A stretch of 50,546 nucleotides of DNA from Methanomicrobiales archaeon (GTDB lineage Archaea > Halobacteriota > Methanomicrobia > Methanomicrobiales > JACTUA01). The position numbers and the translations under genes are program-made. Of the stretch, positions 18,409-27,542 are shown one piece after another (the first letter of the stretch is position 1; each line of letters begins with the position of its first letter). The notes below the pieces were generated by a model. That model saw nothing but the letters and a program-made list of their open reading frames with translations. It ran no database searches and was not told where the DNA came from. Location of the stretch: positions 1 through 50,546 of the forward strand of contig JACTUA010000008.1 of assembly GCA_015660865.1 (NCBI GenBank), read 5' to 3'.

Positions 18409-18557
18409 CTGTGTCATCCTCACCGGATCCTTCCGGTGGAGGCGCCGTACCTGGAATAGTCCCCGCCAGCAGCTGCACCCTCTCTCCCGTGTTCGGCACG
18501 GTGATTGCAACGAAGCTACCCGGCCCGGGTTCCCCTGGTATCGGATAAAAAAGAGGA

Positions 18558-19634
18558 TTAGAAGGGGGAGACGACCCCGGAACAGGTACAGTTGAAGGGG
18601 GTGACCTTGCACACGCTGGGCGTGAGCGGCGTGAAGAGGGCCTTCCCGTACTTGTCCTTCCCGTAATCACTGAGGATCTGCATTCCCTCTGCACCGGTCA
18701 GCCAGTTGATGAACCGGTCGGCCTGGACGATGTTCACGTTCGGGTTCTTCGCGGGATTCACGGCGATGGCGCTGTACCGGTTCAGGAGGGTTGGCTTGTT
18801 GGTGATGAGGGGCATTAGGCTGAGCTGTTTCTTGAAGGCCAGGAATGTACCCTCATCGGTGAGGGTATAGGCCCCTTTCTGATCTGCCACTACCAGGGTA
18901 TCTCCCATCCCCTTCCCGACAGAGAGGTACCACGGACCCGAGGTTGCGACGTCCTTCGTGTAATTGAAGCCTGCCCTCGCCCAGATGGCCTGCTCGGCGG
19001 TGTGGGTTCCCGATCCATCGCCCCGCGAGGCGAAGAAGACGTTCGGGGTGTTGTTCAGCCCGAGCCCCCGGATCTTCTTGAAGGCAGCCTCAGGAGTGAG
19101 ATCCCTGACGCCTGCCGGATCGTTCGCAGGCCCGACAACCTCGAAGTAGTTATAGGCAAAGCAGCGCTGGTTGATCCCGAGGCCCTTGTCGATGAACGCC
19201 TTCTCCTGGGAGGGCGAGTGGACGAGGAGGAGGTCGCAGTCTCCCCGGGTCGCAATCTGGATCGCGATGCCGGTGCCCTGGGCGGTGATCTTCAGGTGAA
19301 CCCCTGTCTCTCTCTCGTAGATGTCCTGTATCGAGTCGAGGAGCTTGGTGTCGTAGAGGCTTGTCGTGGTGGCGATAAGGAGGGTATTCGTCTCGTGGAC
19401 GACCGGGGTCGGGGCCGGGGTGGCTGCCACCGTTGTGGTGGCTGCGGTCGGAGCCGGGGTCGGGGTGGCTGCGGCCGGAGTCGGGGCGGGGATGGGTGCT
19501 GCCGTCGTTGCGACCGGGGTCGGGGCCGGAGTCGCAGGAGTGGTCTGGGGCTGGGTGCACCCGGCAATGAGGATCCCTGTCAGGATTGCGATGACCAGCA
19601 GGCATCCGAGGAAATGATTTTCAGTGAATTTCAT
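18558..19634 (-). CDS. tupA: Tungstate-binding lipoprotein of an ABC transporter (TupA-type)
   Basis: A 358-residue extracellular solute-binding protein. The signal peptide ends in lipobox LIAGC (Cys26), followed by a Pro/Ala/Thr-rich tether to about residue 80. The TupA-type anion-binding motifs are ATTTSLYDTKLLD and SRGDGSGTHT. The family delivers tungstate (sometimes molybdate) for tungsto-enzymes such as formylmethanofuran dehydrogenase. The C-terminus has an unusual Cys-containing extension (CKVTPFNCTCSG). Instead of leading tupBC it is divergent from them. TATA at 19657-19666 and no ribosome site suggest a leaderless mRNA. Confidence 0.88.
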   Translation of the reverse strand: MKFTENHFLGCLLVIAILTGILIAGCTQPQTTPATPAPTPVATTAAPIPAPTPAAATPTPAPTAATTTVAATPAPTPVVHETNTLLIATTTSLYDTKLLDSIQDIYERETGVHLKITAQGTGIAIQIATRGDCDLLLVHSPSQEKAFIDKGLGINQRCFAYNYFEVVGPANDPAGVRDLTPEAAFKKIRGLGLNNTPNVFFASRGDGSGTHTAEQAIWARAGFNYTKDVATSGPWYLSVGKGMGDTLVVADQKGAYTLTDEGTFLAFKKQLSLMPLITNKPTLLNRYSAIAVNPAKNPNVNIVQADRFINWLTGAEGMQILSDYGKDKYGKALFTPLTPSVCKVTPFNCTCSGVVSPF

Positions 19635-19656
19635 GTGGCAGATTAATGTTTAGGAA

Positions 19657-19714
19657 GTTATTTAACATTTATCATTTGTCAGCAAGGACGTCATCATTCG
19701 AAACCGAGATATAG
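19657..19714. promoter_or_regulatory. Divergent promoter region of tupA and tupBC
   Basis: The minus-strand TATA (GTTAAATAAC, 19657-19666) lies about 27 bp from the tupA ATG. The plus-strand TATA (GATATAG, 19708-19714) lies about 37 bp from the tupB ATG. Only about 45 bp separates them, so one regulator could control both. No recognised ModE-type palindrome is seen. Confidence 0.5.
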
Positions 19715-19748
19715 AGTGGAAGGGCTTGATCGATGGGTGATGAGATAG

Positions 19749-20465
19749 ATGGCAAATGAGATTATAGACGGGTTCTTCCAGGCGATCCAGCTTATCGTGA
19801 CCATGGACCCGGAGGTGGTGAAGATCACCATCCTCTCCCTGGAGATCTCCCTCACCGCCACCCTGTTCTCCGCGTGTATCGCTATTCCCATCGGTGCGTT
19901 CCTGTATTACCATGACTTCTTTGGAAAAAGGGCATTGATCAACATCATCCAGACGCTCTATGCCCTGCCGACCGTGATCGCCGGTCTCGTGCTCTTCCTC
20001 ATCATCTCCCACCAGGGTCCGCTGGGTTTTTTAAGCCTCCTCTATACGGCCCCCGGCATGGTGATTGCCCAGATGATCCTGGTCCTCCCCCTCATCACCG
20101 GGCTCACGTTCTCGGCCCTGAGCGGGATAGATCCGGAGATGCGGCAGACCGTCACGTCCCTGGGAGCGACGGGCATGCAGTCGGTCCGGACACTGATCCT
20201 CGAGGCGAGGTTCGGCATCCTTGCCGCCGTGATCCTCGGCTTCGGGCGGGCGATCTCCGAGGTCGGGGCTGCGATGATCATCGGGGGGAATATCCGCGGG
20301 TACACCCGGGTCCTGACCACCGCGATCTCCCTCGAGACGTCCGTCGGGGATTTCGCATTTGCCATCGCCCTCGGGGTGATCCTCCTCGGGGTTGCAATCG
20401 TCGTCAACATCGGCCTGAACCTCATCCAGTCAGGTTCGGTATGGAAGAGCTCATTTACATCCTGA
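19749..20465 (+). CDS. tupB: Tungstate ABC transporter permease (TupB-type)
   Basis: A 238-residue inner-membrane permease with five to six hydrophobic helices. The cytoplasmic EAA-type coupling loop is around GATGMQSVRTLILEARFGILAAVILGFGRAISEVGAA, containing the usual E-x3-GAA ending as EVGAAM. The family imports tungstate with TupA and TupC. It has a GGTGATGAG ribosome site and is followed 19 bp later by tupC. Confidence 0.88.
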   Translation: MANEIIDGFFQAIQLIVTMDPEVVKITILSLEISLTATLFSACIAIPIGAFLYYHDFFGKRALINIIQTLYALPTVIAGLVLFLIISHQGPLGFLSLLYTAPGMVIAQMILVLPLITGLTFSALSGIDPEMRQTVTSLGATGMQSVRTLILEARFGILAAVILGFGRAISEVGAAMIIGGNIRGYTRVLTTAISLETSVGDFAFAIALGVILLGVAIVVNIGLNLIQSGSVWKSSFTS

Positions 20466-20484
20466 GTTCCGGTGAGGTACGAGC

Positions 20485-21558
20485 GTGATCGAGGCAGAGA
20501 GTCTCGCGAAACGGTACGGGGAGAAGGAGATCCTCAGGGAGATCACCTTCTCCATTCCCGACGGGGAGATCTTCGGCCTCATCGGCCCGAGCGGTTCCGG
20601 GAAGAGTACCCTCCTCCGGCTGCTCGATCTCATCGAGATGCCGACCGAAGGAACCCTCTCGGTCTTTGGCGAGGACGCCCTCTCCCCGGATGCCCGTTTC
20701 CATCTCCGCCGCAGGATGGCGATGCTCTCCCAGAAACCCATCATCTTCAACCGGACCGTGTACGAGAATATCGCCCTCGGCATGAAGTACCGCGGGGAGA
20801 CGGAGGCAGCCATCGGGAGACGGGTGAGGGAGGCCCTTCGCGAGATCGGTCTATCAGATTACTCCCGGCGGTCAGCGCGGACACTCTCAGGGGGAGAAGC
20901 CCAGCGGGTCGCGCTGGCCCGTGCCATCGTCACCGATCCAGAGGTCCTCTTTCTCGACGAACCCACGGCAAACCTGGATCCCCCTTCGGCCGAGAAGATC
21001 GAGGAGATCATCGCCCGCCTGAACCATGAGACAGGAATGACCATCTTCGTCAGCACCCACGACATGCTCCAGGGGCAGCGCCTGGCGGGGAGGATGGGTG
21101 TCATGATGGAGGGGAGGCTTCCCCAGATAGGAACCACCGTGGAGATCTTCCACAGGCCGGCCACGAAGAACATCGCACGGTTCGTTCAGATGGATAATAT
21201 CTTTCCCGGTGCGGTCACGGCGAGCCAGAGCGGAGAGGTATCCATCGAGGTCTCGGGAAAGATCTTCAGGGCGATCTCCCCGGTCCAGCCAGGGAAGGGG
21301 GCAAGTATCCTCTTCCGTGCAGAGGATGTAACCGTTGGTATTGACGAGAGCCCGAAGACCAGTGCGCGGAATGTCTATCCAGGCAGGATAAAGCGCCTGA
21401 TACCCTCGGGACCGTTTGTCCACGTGATCATCGACTGCGGGATCGACATTACGGCACTCGTCACCATCAGGTCTGCAGAGGATCTGAACCTTTCTATCGG
21501 GAAAGAGGTCTGGGTATCGGTGAAGGCGACCGCGATCCATGTGCTTCCTGAAAAGTAA
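20485..21558 (+). CDS. tupC: Tungstate ABC transporter ATP-binding protein (TupC-type) with TOBE domain
   Basis: A 357-residue ATPase. Walker A GPSGSGKST, signature LSGGEAQR, Walker B VLFLDEPTANLD and the STHD switch histidine are all intact. The C-terminal third (from about residue 235) has the length and pattern of a TOBE/Mop-like oxyanion-binding domain, which in Mo/W importers can inhibit transport when substrate is abundant. It starts with GTG and forms an operon with tupB. Confidence 0.87.
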   Translation: MIEAESLAKRYGEKEILREITFSIPDGEIFGLIGPSGSGKSTLLRLLDLIEMPTEGTLSVFGEDALSPDARFHLRRRMAMLSQKPIIFNRTVYENIALGMKYRGETEAAIGRRVREALREIGLSDYSRRSARTLSGGEAQRVALARAIVTDPEVLFLDEPTANLDPPSAEKIEEIIARLNHETGMTIFVSTHDMLQGQRLAGRMGVMMEGRLPQIGTTVEIFHRPATKNIARFVQMDNIFPGAVTASQSGEVSIEVSGKIFRAISPVQPGKGASILFRAEDVTVGIDESPKTSARNVYPGRIKRLIPSGPFVHVIIDCGIDITALVTIRSAEDLNLSIGKEVWVSVKATAIHVLPEK

Positions 21559-21836
21559 ATTGAGGGCTGGATCGGGAGCGCTCCAGGATCCGGACATCCT
21601 CCCGCTGGGAAGAAGGAACCGCATGATCCCAGGTGTGATTCCCGGGAAGGAAGTCGCTGCCCTTTGAGGGAATACACGTCTTTATCTTCACGAGGATCCA
21701 ACCTTTTTCATCGGACTGACCGCCGGTTTCGCGGTGATTCGGAGACCGCATGCCTCCGATGAGGGAGTCCGCGCCGACATGAATCCGGAGTGAAATGGCC
21801 AGTATCCTTGATCACCCCTCCACGAGGGGAGCCTGA

Positions 21837-22610
21837 ATGGAGATCACGGTCCTCGCGAGCGGGTCGAAGGGCAACTGTACTCTCGTCAGGGGAGAGGGAG
21901 GTGCCCTTCTCGTCGACTGCGGCCTCTCGGCACGGGAGGTCCTCTCGCGGCTCTCAGCCGCCAGGTGCGGGGACGTGGCTATCCAGGGGATCCTCGTCAC
22001 CCATGAGCATGTGGACCATATCCGAGGGGTATGGGCCCTTGCCCGGAAGCTGAAGGTCCCTGTCTTCGGGACCGCGGGCACCCTCCAGGACCTCCCCCGG
22101 GAGGTTCGCAAGGGGGATACGCCCCCCCTCCGCCCCGTTCATCCATCCACGCGGTTCGGACTCGGGGAGTTCCTCATCGATCCATTCCCCACTTCCCACG
22201 ACGCCCGGGAGCCCTGCGGCTACTTCATCGAGGACGGTGGTTCCCGGTTCGCGTTCTGCACGGATACCGGGTTCCTCCCGCAGCCCCTTGTTCGGGATCT
22301 CTCGCGCTGCGACGGGATCCTCCTCGAGAGCAACCACTGCCCGGAGATGCTCGCCACCGGCCCGTACCCCGAGTCCCTCAAACGGAGGATCCGGTCCCGC
22401 AGGGGGCACCTCTCAAACACGGCGGCGGCGACCTGCCTGAGAGAGATCGGCGGTCATATCGGTGCGGTGATCCTCGCCCACCTCTCCGAGGTGAACAACA
22501 CCCCGGAGAAGGCGCTTGCCTCGGCAAAGGAGGGGCTCGGGTTCTACATCGGGGACGTTGAGGTCTTCGTGGCTCACCAGCACAAGGTCTCATCTTCCCT
22601 CTCGCTCTGA
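21837..22610 (+). CDS. MBL-fold metallohydrolase (YycJ/VicX-like)
   Basis: A 257-residue metallo-beta-lactamase-fold protein. It begins ITVLASGSKGNCTLV, the hallmark of the YycJ/VicX group, and carries the metal motif THEHVDH at residues 55-61 plus FCTDTG later. The substrate is unknown; relatives have exonuclease or phosphodiesterase activity. The ATG has GGGGAG seven bases upstream. The 278 bp before it holds a 10-bp palindrome (near 21575-21584) and AT-rich stretches but no gene. Confidence 0.85.
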   Translation: MEITVLASGSKGNCTLVRGEGGALLVDCGLSAREVLSRLSAARCGDVAIQGILVTHEHVDHIRGVWALARKLKVPVFGTAGTLQDLPREVRKGDTPPLRPVHPSTRFGLGEFLIDPFPTSHDAREPCGYFIEDGGSRFAFCTDTGFLPQPLVRDLSRCDGILLESNHCPEMLATGPYPESLKRRIRSRRGHLSNTAAATCLREIGGHIGAVILAHLSEVNNTPEKALASAKEGLGFYIGDVEVFVAHQHKVSSSLSL

Positions 22611-22736
22611 CCGGCCAGCGACCCCCCCCTTCCTCCCGGAGAAGGGCGAAAGGAAAGGGTCTTTTCATCCGGAATGAAGATAGAGGTGATACCGAAGTCC
22701 CAGGGGCATATGCCCAGAGGCATGTCGGGGTGGTCC

Positions 22737-24371
22737 ATGCTCTTCCGTGAGTTCTCGGAGATCTGTGAACGGCTGGAGGCGATCCCGGGGAGGCTCGAGA
22801 TGATCGACGTCCTCGCCAGGGAGCTGCCGGTGCTCGATGACCGGGAGCTCCCCATCTTCGTCAGGTTCATCATGGGAAGGATCTTCCCCGACTGGTCTCC
22901 CCTCAAGCTCGGGATCGGGCCGAACCTCCTCTACGAGGCGATCGCCTATGTCGCAGGCATGAAGAAGGAGGCCATCGTCTCCGCCGTCTCGGCAGAGGGG
23001 GATGCGGGGAAGGCGGTAGAGAGGATCCTCATCGGGAAGGAGCAGACCTCGTTCTTCGCCGAGGAGCTGACCATCGGGGACGTGTACCGGGAGTGCGAGG
23101 CCATCGCCACCTCCGGGGGGAAGAAGTCCCAGCGCGAGAAGCTGCTCGCGGTGCGCAAGCTCTTCGCGAACGCAAGACCGCTGGAGGGCAGGTACCTCGC
23201 ACGGCTCATCCTGGGGGAGCTCAGGATCGGTATCGGCGAAGGGAACGTCCGGGATGCAGTCGCAAAGGCATTCTCCCTGGAACCTGCAAAGGTCGACCAT
23301 GCCTATCAGGCGATGAATGACCTCGGGGAGGTGGCACGCCTCGCGCGGGAGGGGGAGAAGGCCCTCTCCGCGGTCCATATCGAGGTCTTCCGGCCGATCA
23401 AGATGATGCTCGCCCAGCAGGGGTCGATCGCGGACATGGTCAAGGAGCACGGGAAGGTGGCGGCGGAGTACAAGTACGACGGGACCAGGATCCAGTTCCA
23501 CAAGAGAGGGGGCGAGGTCCGGATCTACTCCCGGAAGCTGGAGGAGGTGACGAATGCCCTTCCCGATGTGATTACGAAGCTCACTGCAGCCACCTCCCAC
23601 GATGTGATCCTGGACGGGGAGGCTGTCGCCACGAAGGACGGGAGGCCCATGCCCTTCCAGTTCGTGCTGAGACGGTTCCGGCGGAAGTACGACATCGAGG
23701 CCCAGGCAGAGAAGATCGAACTCGTGCCCTACATCTTTGACATCCTCTCGCTGGACGGTGAGACCCTGATCGACCTCCCCTTTCATGAACGGAGGAGACG
23801 GCTCGAGGAGGCCCTCACCGGCCACGTGGCGCCCCAGAGGGTGAGCGACGACCCCCTGAGCCTCGAGGAGTTCTACAGCGCCGCCCTCGATGCGGGCCAC
23901 GAGGGCATCATGGTGAAGGACCCCGGCTCCCTCTACCAGCCCGGGGTGAGGGGCAAGCACTGGATCAAGGTGAAGCCCGAGGTCGACACCCTGGACCTCG
24001 CCGTCATCGGGGGGGAGTGGGGCGAGGGGAGGCGGGCGCATTTCTTCGGTTCCTTCCTCCTCGCCTGCCAGGACCGCGGCCGGCTCCTCGCCGTCGGGAA
24101 GGTGGCGACCGGCATCTCCGACGAGATGCTCGCCACGATCCATGAGACCATGAAGGACCTGGTCGTCTCCCGATCGGGGAAGGAGGTGACCTTCGAGCCC
24201 CAGGTGGTCTTCGAGGTGGGCTACTCCGAGATCCAGACCTCCCCGAACTATGCGAGCGGGTTCGCCCTCAGGTTCCCGCGGTTCAAACGGATCCGGGACG
24301 ACAAGGGCGTCGACGAGATCGAGACCCTCGACTCCGTCAGGTCACGCTTTCAGCGCCAATCGCAGTCCTGA
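22737..24371 (+). CDS. lig: ATP-dependent DNA ligase
   Basis: A replicative ligase of 544 residues from this start. The adenylation lysine K246 lies in EYKYDGTR (motif I). An N-terminal DNA-binding domain precedes it, and an OB-fold follows, with [15 protein letters not shown] and a C-terminal [12 protein letters not shown] chose ATG 22737 because homologues begin MLFREFSE-like and GGGGTGG lies just upstream; in-frame ATGs at 22674, 22707 and 22722 would add up to 21 residues. Its end overlaps the convergent membrane-protein gene by 35 bp. Confidence 0.9.
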   Translation: MLFREFSEICERLEAIPGRLEMIDVLARELPVLDDRELPIFVRFIMGRIFPDWSPLKLGIGPNLLYEAIAYVAGMKKEAIVSAVSAEGDAGKAVERILIGKEQTSFFAEELTIGDVYRECEAIATSGGKKSQREKLLAVRKLFANARPLEGRYLARLILGELRIGIGEGNVRDAVAKAFSLEPAKVDHAYQAMNDLGEVARLAREGEKALSAVHIEVFRPIKMMLAQQGSIADMVKEHGKVAAEYKYDGTRIQFHKRGGEVRIYSRKLEEVTNALPDVITKLTAATSHDVILDGEAVATKDGRPMPFQFVLRRFRRKYDIEAQAEKIELVPYIFDILSLDGETLIDLPFHERRRRLEEALTGHVAPQRVSDDPLSLEEFYSAALDAGHEGIMVKDPGSLYQPGVRGKHWIKVKPEVDTLDLAVIGGEWGEGRRAHFFGSFLLACQDRGRLLAVGKVATGISDEMLATIHETMKDLVVSRSGKEVTFEPQVVFEVGYSEIQTSPNYASGFALRFPRFKRIRDDKGVDEIETLDSVRSRFQRQSQS

Positions 24372-25176
24372 TGACCCAGTACCTCTTCCTCTCCTCATCC
24401 CCCTCGACGTAGGCATAGTACTGGGAGTAGAGGCCATCGATCTTCTGGAAGATCACCTCGCCGTTGAAGTCGGTGTACCGGGTATACACCTTCGCCCCTT
24501 CCTTGTGCTTCAGGATGACCTTGACATCGGGTGAGGCCTGGTTCGTGAGCCGGTTGATCACCTTGAATGTGACGGTGGGCGCGAGAGGCTCACGGCCCCT
24601 CGTCATCACCTCCCTGAAGGTGGTGGTCCCGCTGGGCTTGATGATCTTGTAGAAGGAACTCTTGGGGAGCTTCACGAGGAGCAGGATGCCGATGATGACG
24701 AGGATCCCGCCCCCGACGAGGAGAACCCCGAGAAGGATGTTCTGCAGGTAGATGGCATAGTCAATCGACCCGAATATCGTGTCCAGGGCAGGCTGGATAT
24801 AATACTGGATCTCGTTTGCTATGGGAACAGCCCATCCGTCCGCCCCCATGTAACTCATATCCTTGATGGCACTTCCCCAGGCGAGGACGCTTGCTGCGGC
24901 AAGGAATACAAGTCCTATCACTACGAGGGCCAGGGCAAGGATGATTCCAAGGACCGTGGCAACGAACTCGATGACACCGAACCTCCGTTTCAGGATCCGG
25001 TTGAGGATGGAGAAGATGAGGAAGAGGAGGAGAAGGCCCCCGAGAAGGGTGAGGTAATAGTCGGAGATGAAACCCATGAACTGGGTGCTTTCTGTCTGCA
25101 GGCTGAAGGGGGGCTGGGCAGATGCAACCACCGCCACGATCGGCAGGAAGAGGGCCAGAAAGCGGTATCGCTCCAT
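24337..25176 (-). CDS. Membrane protein with C-terminal beta-rich domain, unknown function
   Basis: A 279-residue protein from ATG 25176. A signal-like first helix ending ASAQ is followed by three to four hydrophobic helices (about residues 38-60, 70-100 and 145-175) and a soluble C-terminal domain (about 200-279). That domain reads [26 protein letters not shown]-like beta-strands with [12 protein letters not shown], reminiscent of carboxypeptidase-regulatory/Cna-B-like Ig folds. The start is preferred over 25218 because a TTATCTA element about 25 bp upstream suggests a leaderless message. No family is recognised. Confidence 0.6.
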   Translation of the reverse strand: MERYRFLALFLPIVAVVASAQPPFSLQTESTQFMGFISDYYLTLLGGLLLLFLIFSILNRILKRRFGVIEFVATVLGIILALALVVIGLVFLAAASVLAWGSAIKDMSYMGADGWAVPIANEIQYYIQPALDTIFGSIDYAIYLQNILLGVLLVGGGILVIIGILLLVKLPKSSFYKIIKPSGTTTFREVMTRGREPLAPTVTFKVINRLTNQASPDVKVILKHKEGAKVYTRYTDFNGEVIFQKIDGLYSQYYAYVEGDEERKRYWVIRTAIGAESVT

Positions 25177-25309
25177 AATATGACATATCCTGCCAAGGTA
25201 GATAAGGTTCATCATCATCGCCAGTCAAAAGCCAGCCGGGCCTTCCAGAACAGGATTCCAGGTGGAAACGGCCCGTGAAGAGGTCTCCCCCAGGGCACTC
25301 TCTTCACAA

Positions 25310-26374
25310 TCACCGGGCCCCTGGTGGGGGATAGATGACTCTGCATCGGTTACCCAGGAAGGCAAGGGCACGGGCGATCCAGTCGCTCCAGGCCACCGGC
25401 CCTTCCGGAGTCATTGCCGCCAGCTCCCGGCCGACCTCATCATCCCTACCTTCCACAACCTCCACCACCACAGACCCAAAGGCATAACCGGCCTCGACGA
25501 GGCCATCCACGTCCCCGTCCACCACACCGAAGACCGGGATGCCCAAATGGGAGCAGATGTGCCCGCTTACCGCCGTGGTATCGTCTCCGATGGCAAGGAC
25601 CCCGCAGGTATCCGGGGTGATAAGCCGGTAGAGATCCTTGCCGCAATGGTCGGCAACGACGATCCTTCCTGAAGCGGGAGCAGGGCCACCCTTTCGCGGG
25701 GGCGCAATTCTCACGGAACCGCTCTTGCACCAGGCCCTGGAGAGGTCGATCCCCCCCATTCTCGCGAGCTTCTCCAGGCCATGGGCCTTGGGCCTGAGGC
25801 CGGATATGGCCTCGATACCGCCATCCCTTGACCGGATCACGACTTTCTCTGCGAGAGCCGTGCCGATGACAATCCCCTGGACCTGGACTGCTTCGCCGGG
25901 GAGGCAGCCCCGGATCTCCCGGTCCATACCCCCTTGTCCCAAGCCCGATGCTGCCTCTGTAAGGGAGTATCCAGTCTCCCTCGCAAGGAGGCGGGCAAAA
26001 TCCCGGTCCCCTCCGTTCCAGAGGTACACTGTCCGCGAGGAGCATTCCAGCTGGACGAGGGAGCTCTCAGCGGGGAGACGCGAAGCAACGATCTCCCCGA
26101 AGATCCTCCCCGACTCGGGGGTCTTCCCATGGTTCACCAGGAACACCTTCCCTCCTGCCCTCCTGAGAACAGAGCTCGGCGGGTCGCCATCGAAGGTTAC
26201 AGGCAGGCCCGACTCCTCTGCAGCGGTCCTTGCCATGACCCCGGCAACAATGGTCTTTCCGGGCGAGAGGAGGTCCTGGAGCCTGGCAACGTCCCCGCAA
26301 TCAAAAGCCTCGGGGCCATGGACAACCATGACGGCATTGCCAAACCGCCCCCGATGCAGGTCTTTTGGTTTCAT
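25310..26374 (-). CDS. DUF2117 family protein
   Basis: A cytoplasmic protein of 354 residues from ATG 26374 (an ATG at 26395 adds seven). The segment MVVHGPEAFDCGDVARL near the N-terminus matches the archaeal DUF2117 family, common in methanogens and of unknown function. A Cys-containing central part (LSRAWCKSG) and a C-terminal nucleotide- or ligand-binding-like stretch (GDDTTAVSGHICSHLGIPVFGVVDGD) are visible. It is the last gene of the L15e superoperon, after pcc1, where other archaea often carry prefoldin. Confidence 0.7.
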   Translation of the reverse strand: MKPKDLHRGRFGNAVMVVHGPEAFDCGDVARLQDLLSPGKTIVAGVMARTAAEESGLPVTFDGDPPSSVLRRAGGKVFLVNHGKTPESGRIFGEIVASRLPAESSLVQLECSSRTVYLWNGGDRDFARLLARETGYSLTEAASGLGQGGMDREIRGCLPGEAVQVQGIVIGTALAEKVVIRSRDGGIEAISGLRPKAHGLEKLARMGGIDLSRAWCKSGSVRIAPPRKGGPAPASGRIVVADHCGKDLYRLITPDTCGVLAIGDDTTAVSGHICSHLGIPVFGVVDGDVDGLVEAGYAFGSVVVEVVEGRDDEVGRELAAMTPEGPVAWSDWIARALAFLGNRCRVIYPPPGAR

Positions 26375-26407
26375 GGACCCCCGCCTTCCGGGCATTCCGG
26401 CCCCGCC

Positions 26408-26653
26408 TTATCCCTGATTACCGGTCATATCCAGCATCTCGGCAGCCACGGACACGAGCCGGAGCCACATGTTGAGGGCCGCCCTGAGGGCCGGTATGTC
26501 TTCTGCGGCAACCGATATCACGAGGAGATCATCCCCTTCAAGGGAAACCCCGACCTCGGTCCTCGGGTTGATCTCGCCGATCTCGGGGGTGAGAGCCCGG
26601 TATATCTCTGGGGCCATGCCGGATCGGCAGGAGAAGACCGCCGTGTGCTTCAC
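26408..26653 (-). CDS. pcc1: KEOPS complex subunit Pcc1
   Basis: An 81-residue protein with the Pcc1 pattern: an N-terminal strand HTAVFSC, then TEVGVSLEGDDLLVISVAAEDIPALRAALNMWLRL. Pcc1 dimers bridge the KEOPS complex, which makes t6A37 on ANN-decoding tRNAs. The GTG start overlaps the Brix gene stop by 4 bp (GTGA). Its place next to L37Ae-RpoP-Brix is conserved in archaea. Confidence 0.82.
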   Translation of the reverse strand: MKHTAVFSCRSGMAPEIYRALTPEIGEINPRTEVGVSLEGDDLLVISVAAEDIPALRAALNMWLRLVSVAAEMLDMTGNQG

Positions 26654-27048
26654 GATCCGACCTCGAGAGAGACGCGCCTGCCCTGGATCCCGTCCAGGAC
26701 GAGGGTGTGCGGAAGGGACTTTTCCCAGCTGACGGGAATGTGGGGGGAGAGGCTGGAGAGGAGCCCTGCATCGCCCGTGAAGAGGTCCCTCCTCAACGGG
26801 CCTGGCCGGTCCTCCTCCTTCACCGAGGGGAACCGCAGACATGCCACCTCCCTCATCCCATCGAGAAGCTGCATCTGCATCCCGTTCCCGTCCCTGCAGA
26901 GAATGAGCACCTTGCCGTCAGAGAACGGGGGCCGCGAAAGCCCCCCTTTCCCGCGGGTGAGATACCTGCCGCCTGTCGCAAAAGCGAGGTCCCTCCCGAT
27001 GCGGCGCACGAGGGGATCGGCTCTCCTGGAGGTCGTGACCAGGATCAT
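26650..27048 (-). CDS. Brix domain ribosome-biogenesis protein
   Basis: A 132-residue single Brix/IMP4-like domain beginning [22 protein letters not shown], the usual archaeal opening. Such proteins bind pre-rRNA during ribosome assembly. The ATG overlaps the RpoP stop (ATGA) and the gene is followed with overlap by pcc1. Confidence 0.82.
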   Translation of the reverse strand: MILVTTSRRADPLVRRIGRDLAFATGGRYLTRGKGGLSRPPFSDGKVLILCRDGNGMQMQLLDGMREVACLRFPSVKEEDRPGPLRRDLFTGDAGLLSSLSPHIPVSWEKSLPHTLVLDGIQGRRVSLEVGS

Positions 27049-27179
27049 CGGGCCTTGAGATCCTTGATCCCGGCCCCGCGCTCTTTGAAGAGGATGCGGT
27101 GCCCGCAGTAGGGGCACCTGACGTTCACGTCAATCTCGACCTTGTGCTTGCACCGGGCGCACTTGTAGACTCCGGGCAC
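27045..27179 (-). CDS. rpoP: DNA-directed RNA polymerase subunit P (Rpb12 homologue)
   Basis: A 44-residue zinc-ribbon protein: C7-x2-C10 and C22-x2-C25 bind zinc, followed by the basic segment [10 protein letters not shown]. This is the smallest archaeal RNA polymerase subunit. The start is a GTG 5 bp after the L37Ae stop, with GGGGTAGG upstream. Length and spacing match the family. Confidence 0.88.
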   Translation of the reverse strand: MPGVYKCARCKHKVEIDVNVRCPYCGHRILFKERGAGIKDLKAR

Positions 27180-27184
27180 GGGGC

Positions 27185-27478
27185 CTACCCCTCCGGAGCC
27201 TGCGGCCGCTCGATCGACCGCTGGGCGATCTTGAATGTCGGGGTCTGGGGGACATATGCCCCGCCGGCAAACTTATAGCCGCACTTCCGGCACTCCCAGA
27301 TGCCCGTTCCCTTCCTCTTCACCGCAACCTGGTCGCAGCTCGGGCAGGTGTGGGTCGCCCTCGAGATGTCCTCGACCTCTGCGACACGCTTTCTGATGAA
27401 CCTGCCGTACCGGCAGCCGAACCTGCCGGCGCTCCTGGATATCCGTCCCTTTGATTTCTTCTGCTTGGTTGTGCTCAT
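27185..27478 (-). CDS. rpl37ae: 50S ribosomal protein L37Ae
   Basis: A 97-residue basic protein with the zinc ribbon C45-x2-C48 / C63-x2-C66 ([21 protein letters not shown]). The N-terminal [13 protein letters not shown] is typical. A strong ribosome site GGGGGAGG precedes the ATG. In other archaea the exosome genes rrp4, rrp41 and rrp42 stand directly upstream; here only 64 bp separates it from SBDS. Confidence 0.92.
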   Translation of the reverse strand: MSTTKQKKSKGRISRSAGRFGCRYGRFIRKRVAEVEDISRATHTCPSCDQVAVKRKGTGIWECRKCGYKFAGGAYVPQTPTFKIAQRSIERPQAPEG

Positions 27479-27521
27479 CTGATCCTCCCCCGATATGTCC
27501 CTCTTACTTCGACCTCTCCCT

Positions 27522-27535
27522 TCATATACTTAATC
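27522..27535 (-). promoter_or_regulatory. Internal promoter before rpl37ae
   Basis: Minus-strand ATTAAGTATATGAA provides a TATA box centred about 48 bp upstream of the L37Ae ATG. It predicts a leader of some 22 nt containing the GGGGGAGG ribosome site. It would allow the distal part of the superoperon to be transcribed separately. Confidence 0.5.
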
Positions 27536-27542
27536 GGATGGG

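Noticed and set aside
19366-19617. Ala/Val/Gly-rich plus-strand frame opposite the tupA linker
   Set aside because: It is the complement of the Pro/Thr/Ala tether of the lipoprotein; such repeats give long shadow frames.
21559-21836. Hidden gene between tupC and the MBL gene
   Set aside because: Frames here lack ribosome sites and any recognisable family; only a 10-bp palindrome, AT-rich promoter-like stretches and a short stem are visible.
22665-24143. 492-codon open frame on the minus strand opposite DNA ligase
   Set aside because: The ligase frame has all catalytic motifs; the opposite frame is a low-complexity shadow of high-GC codons.
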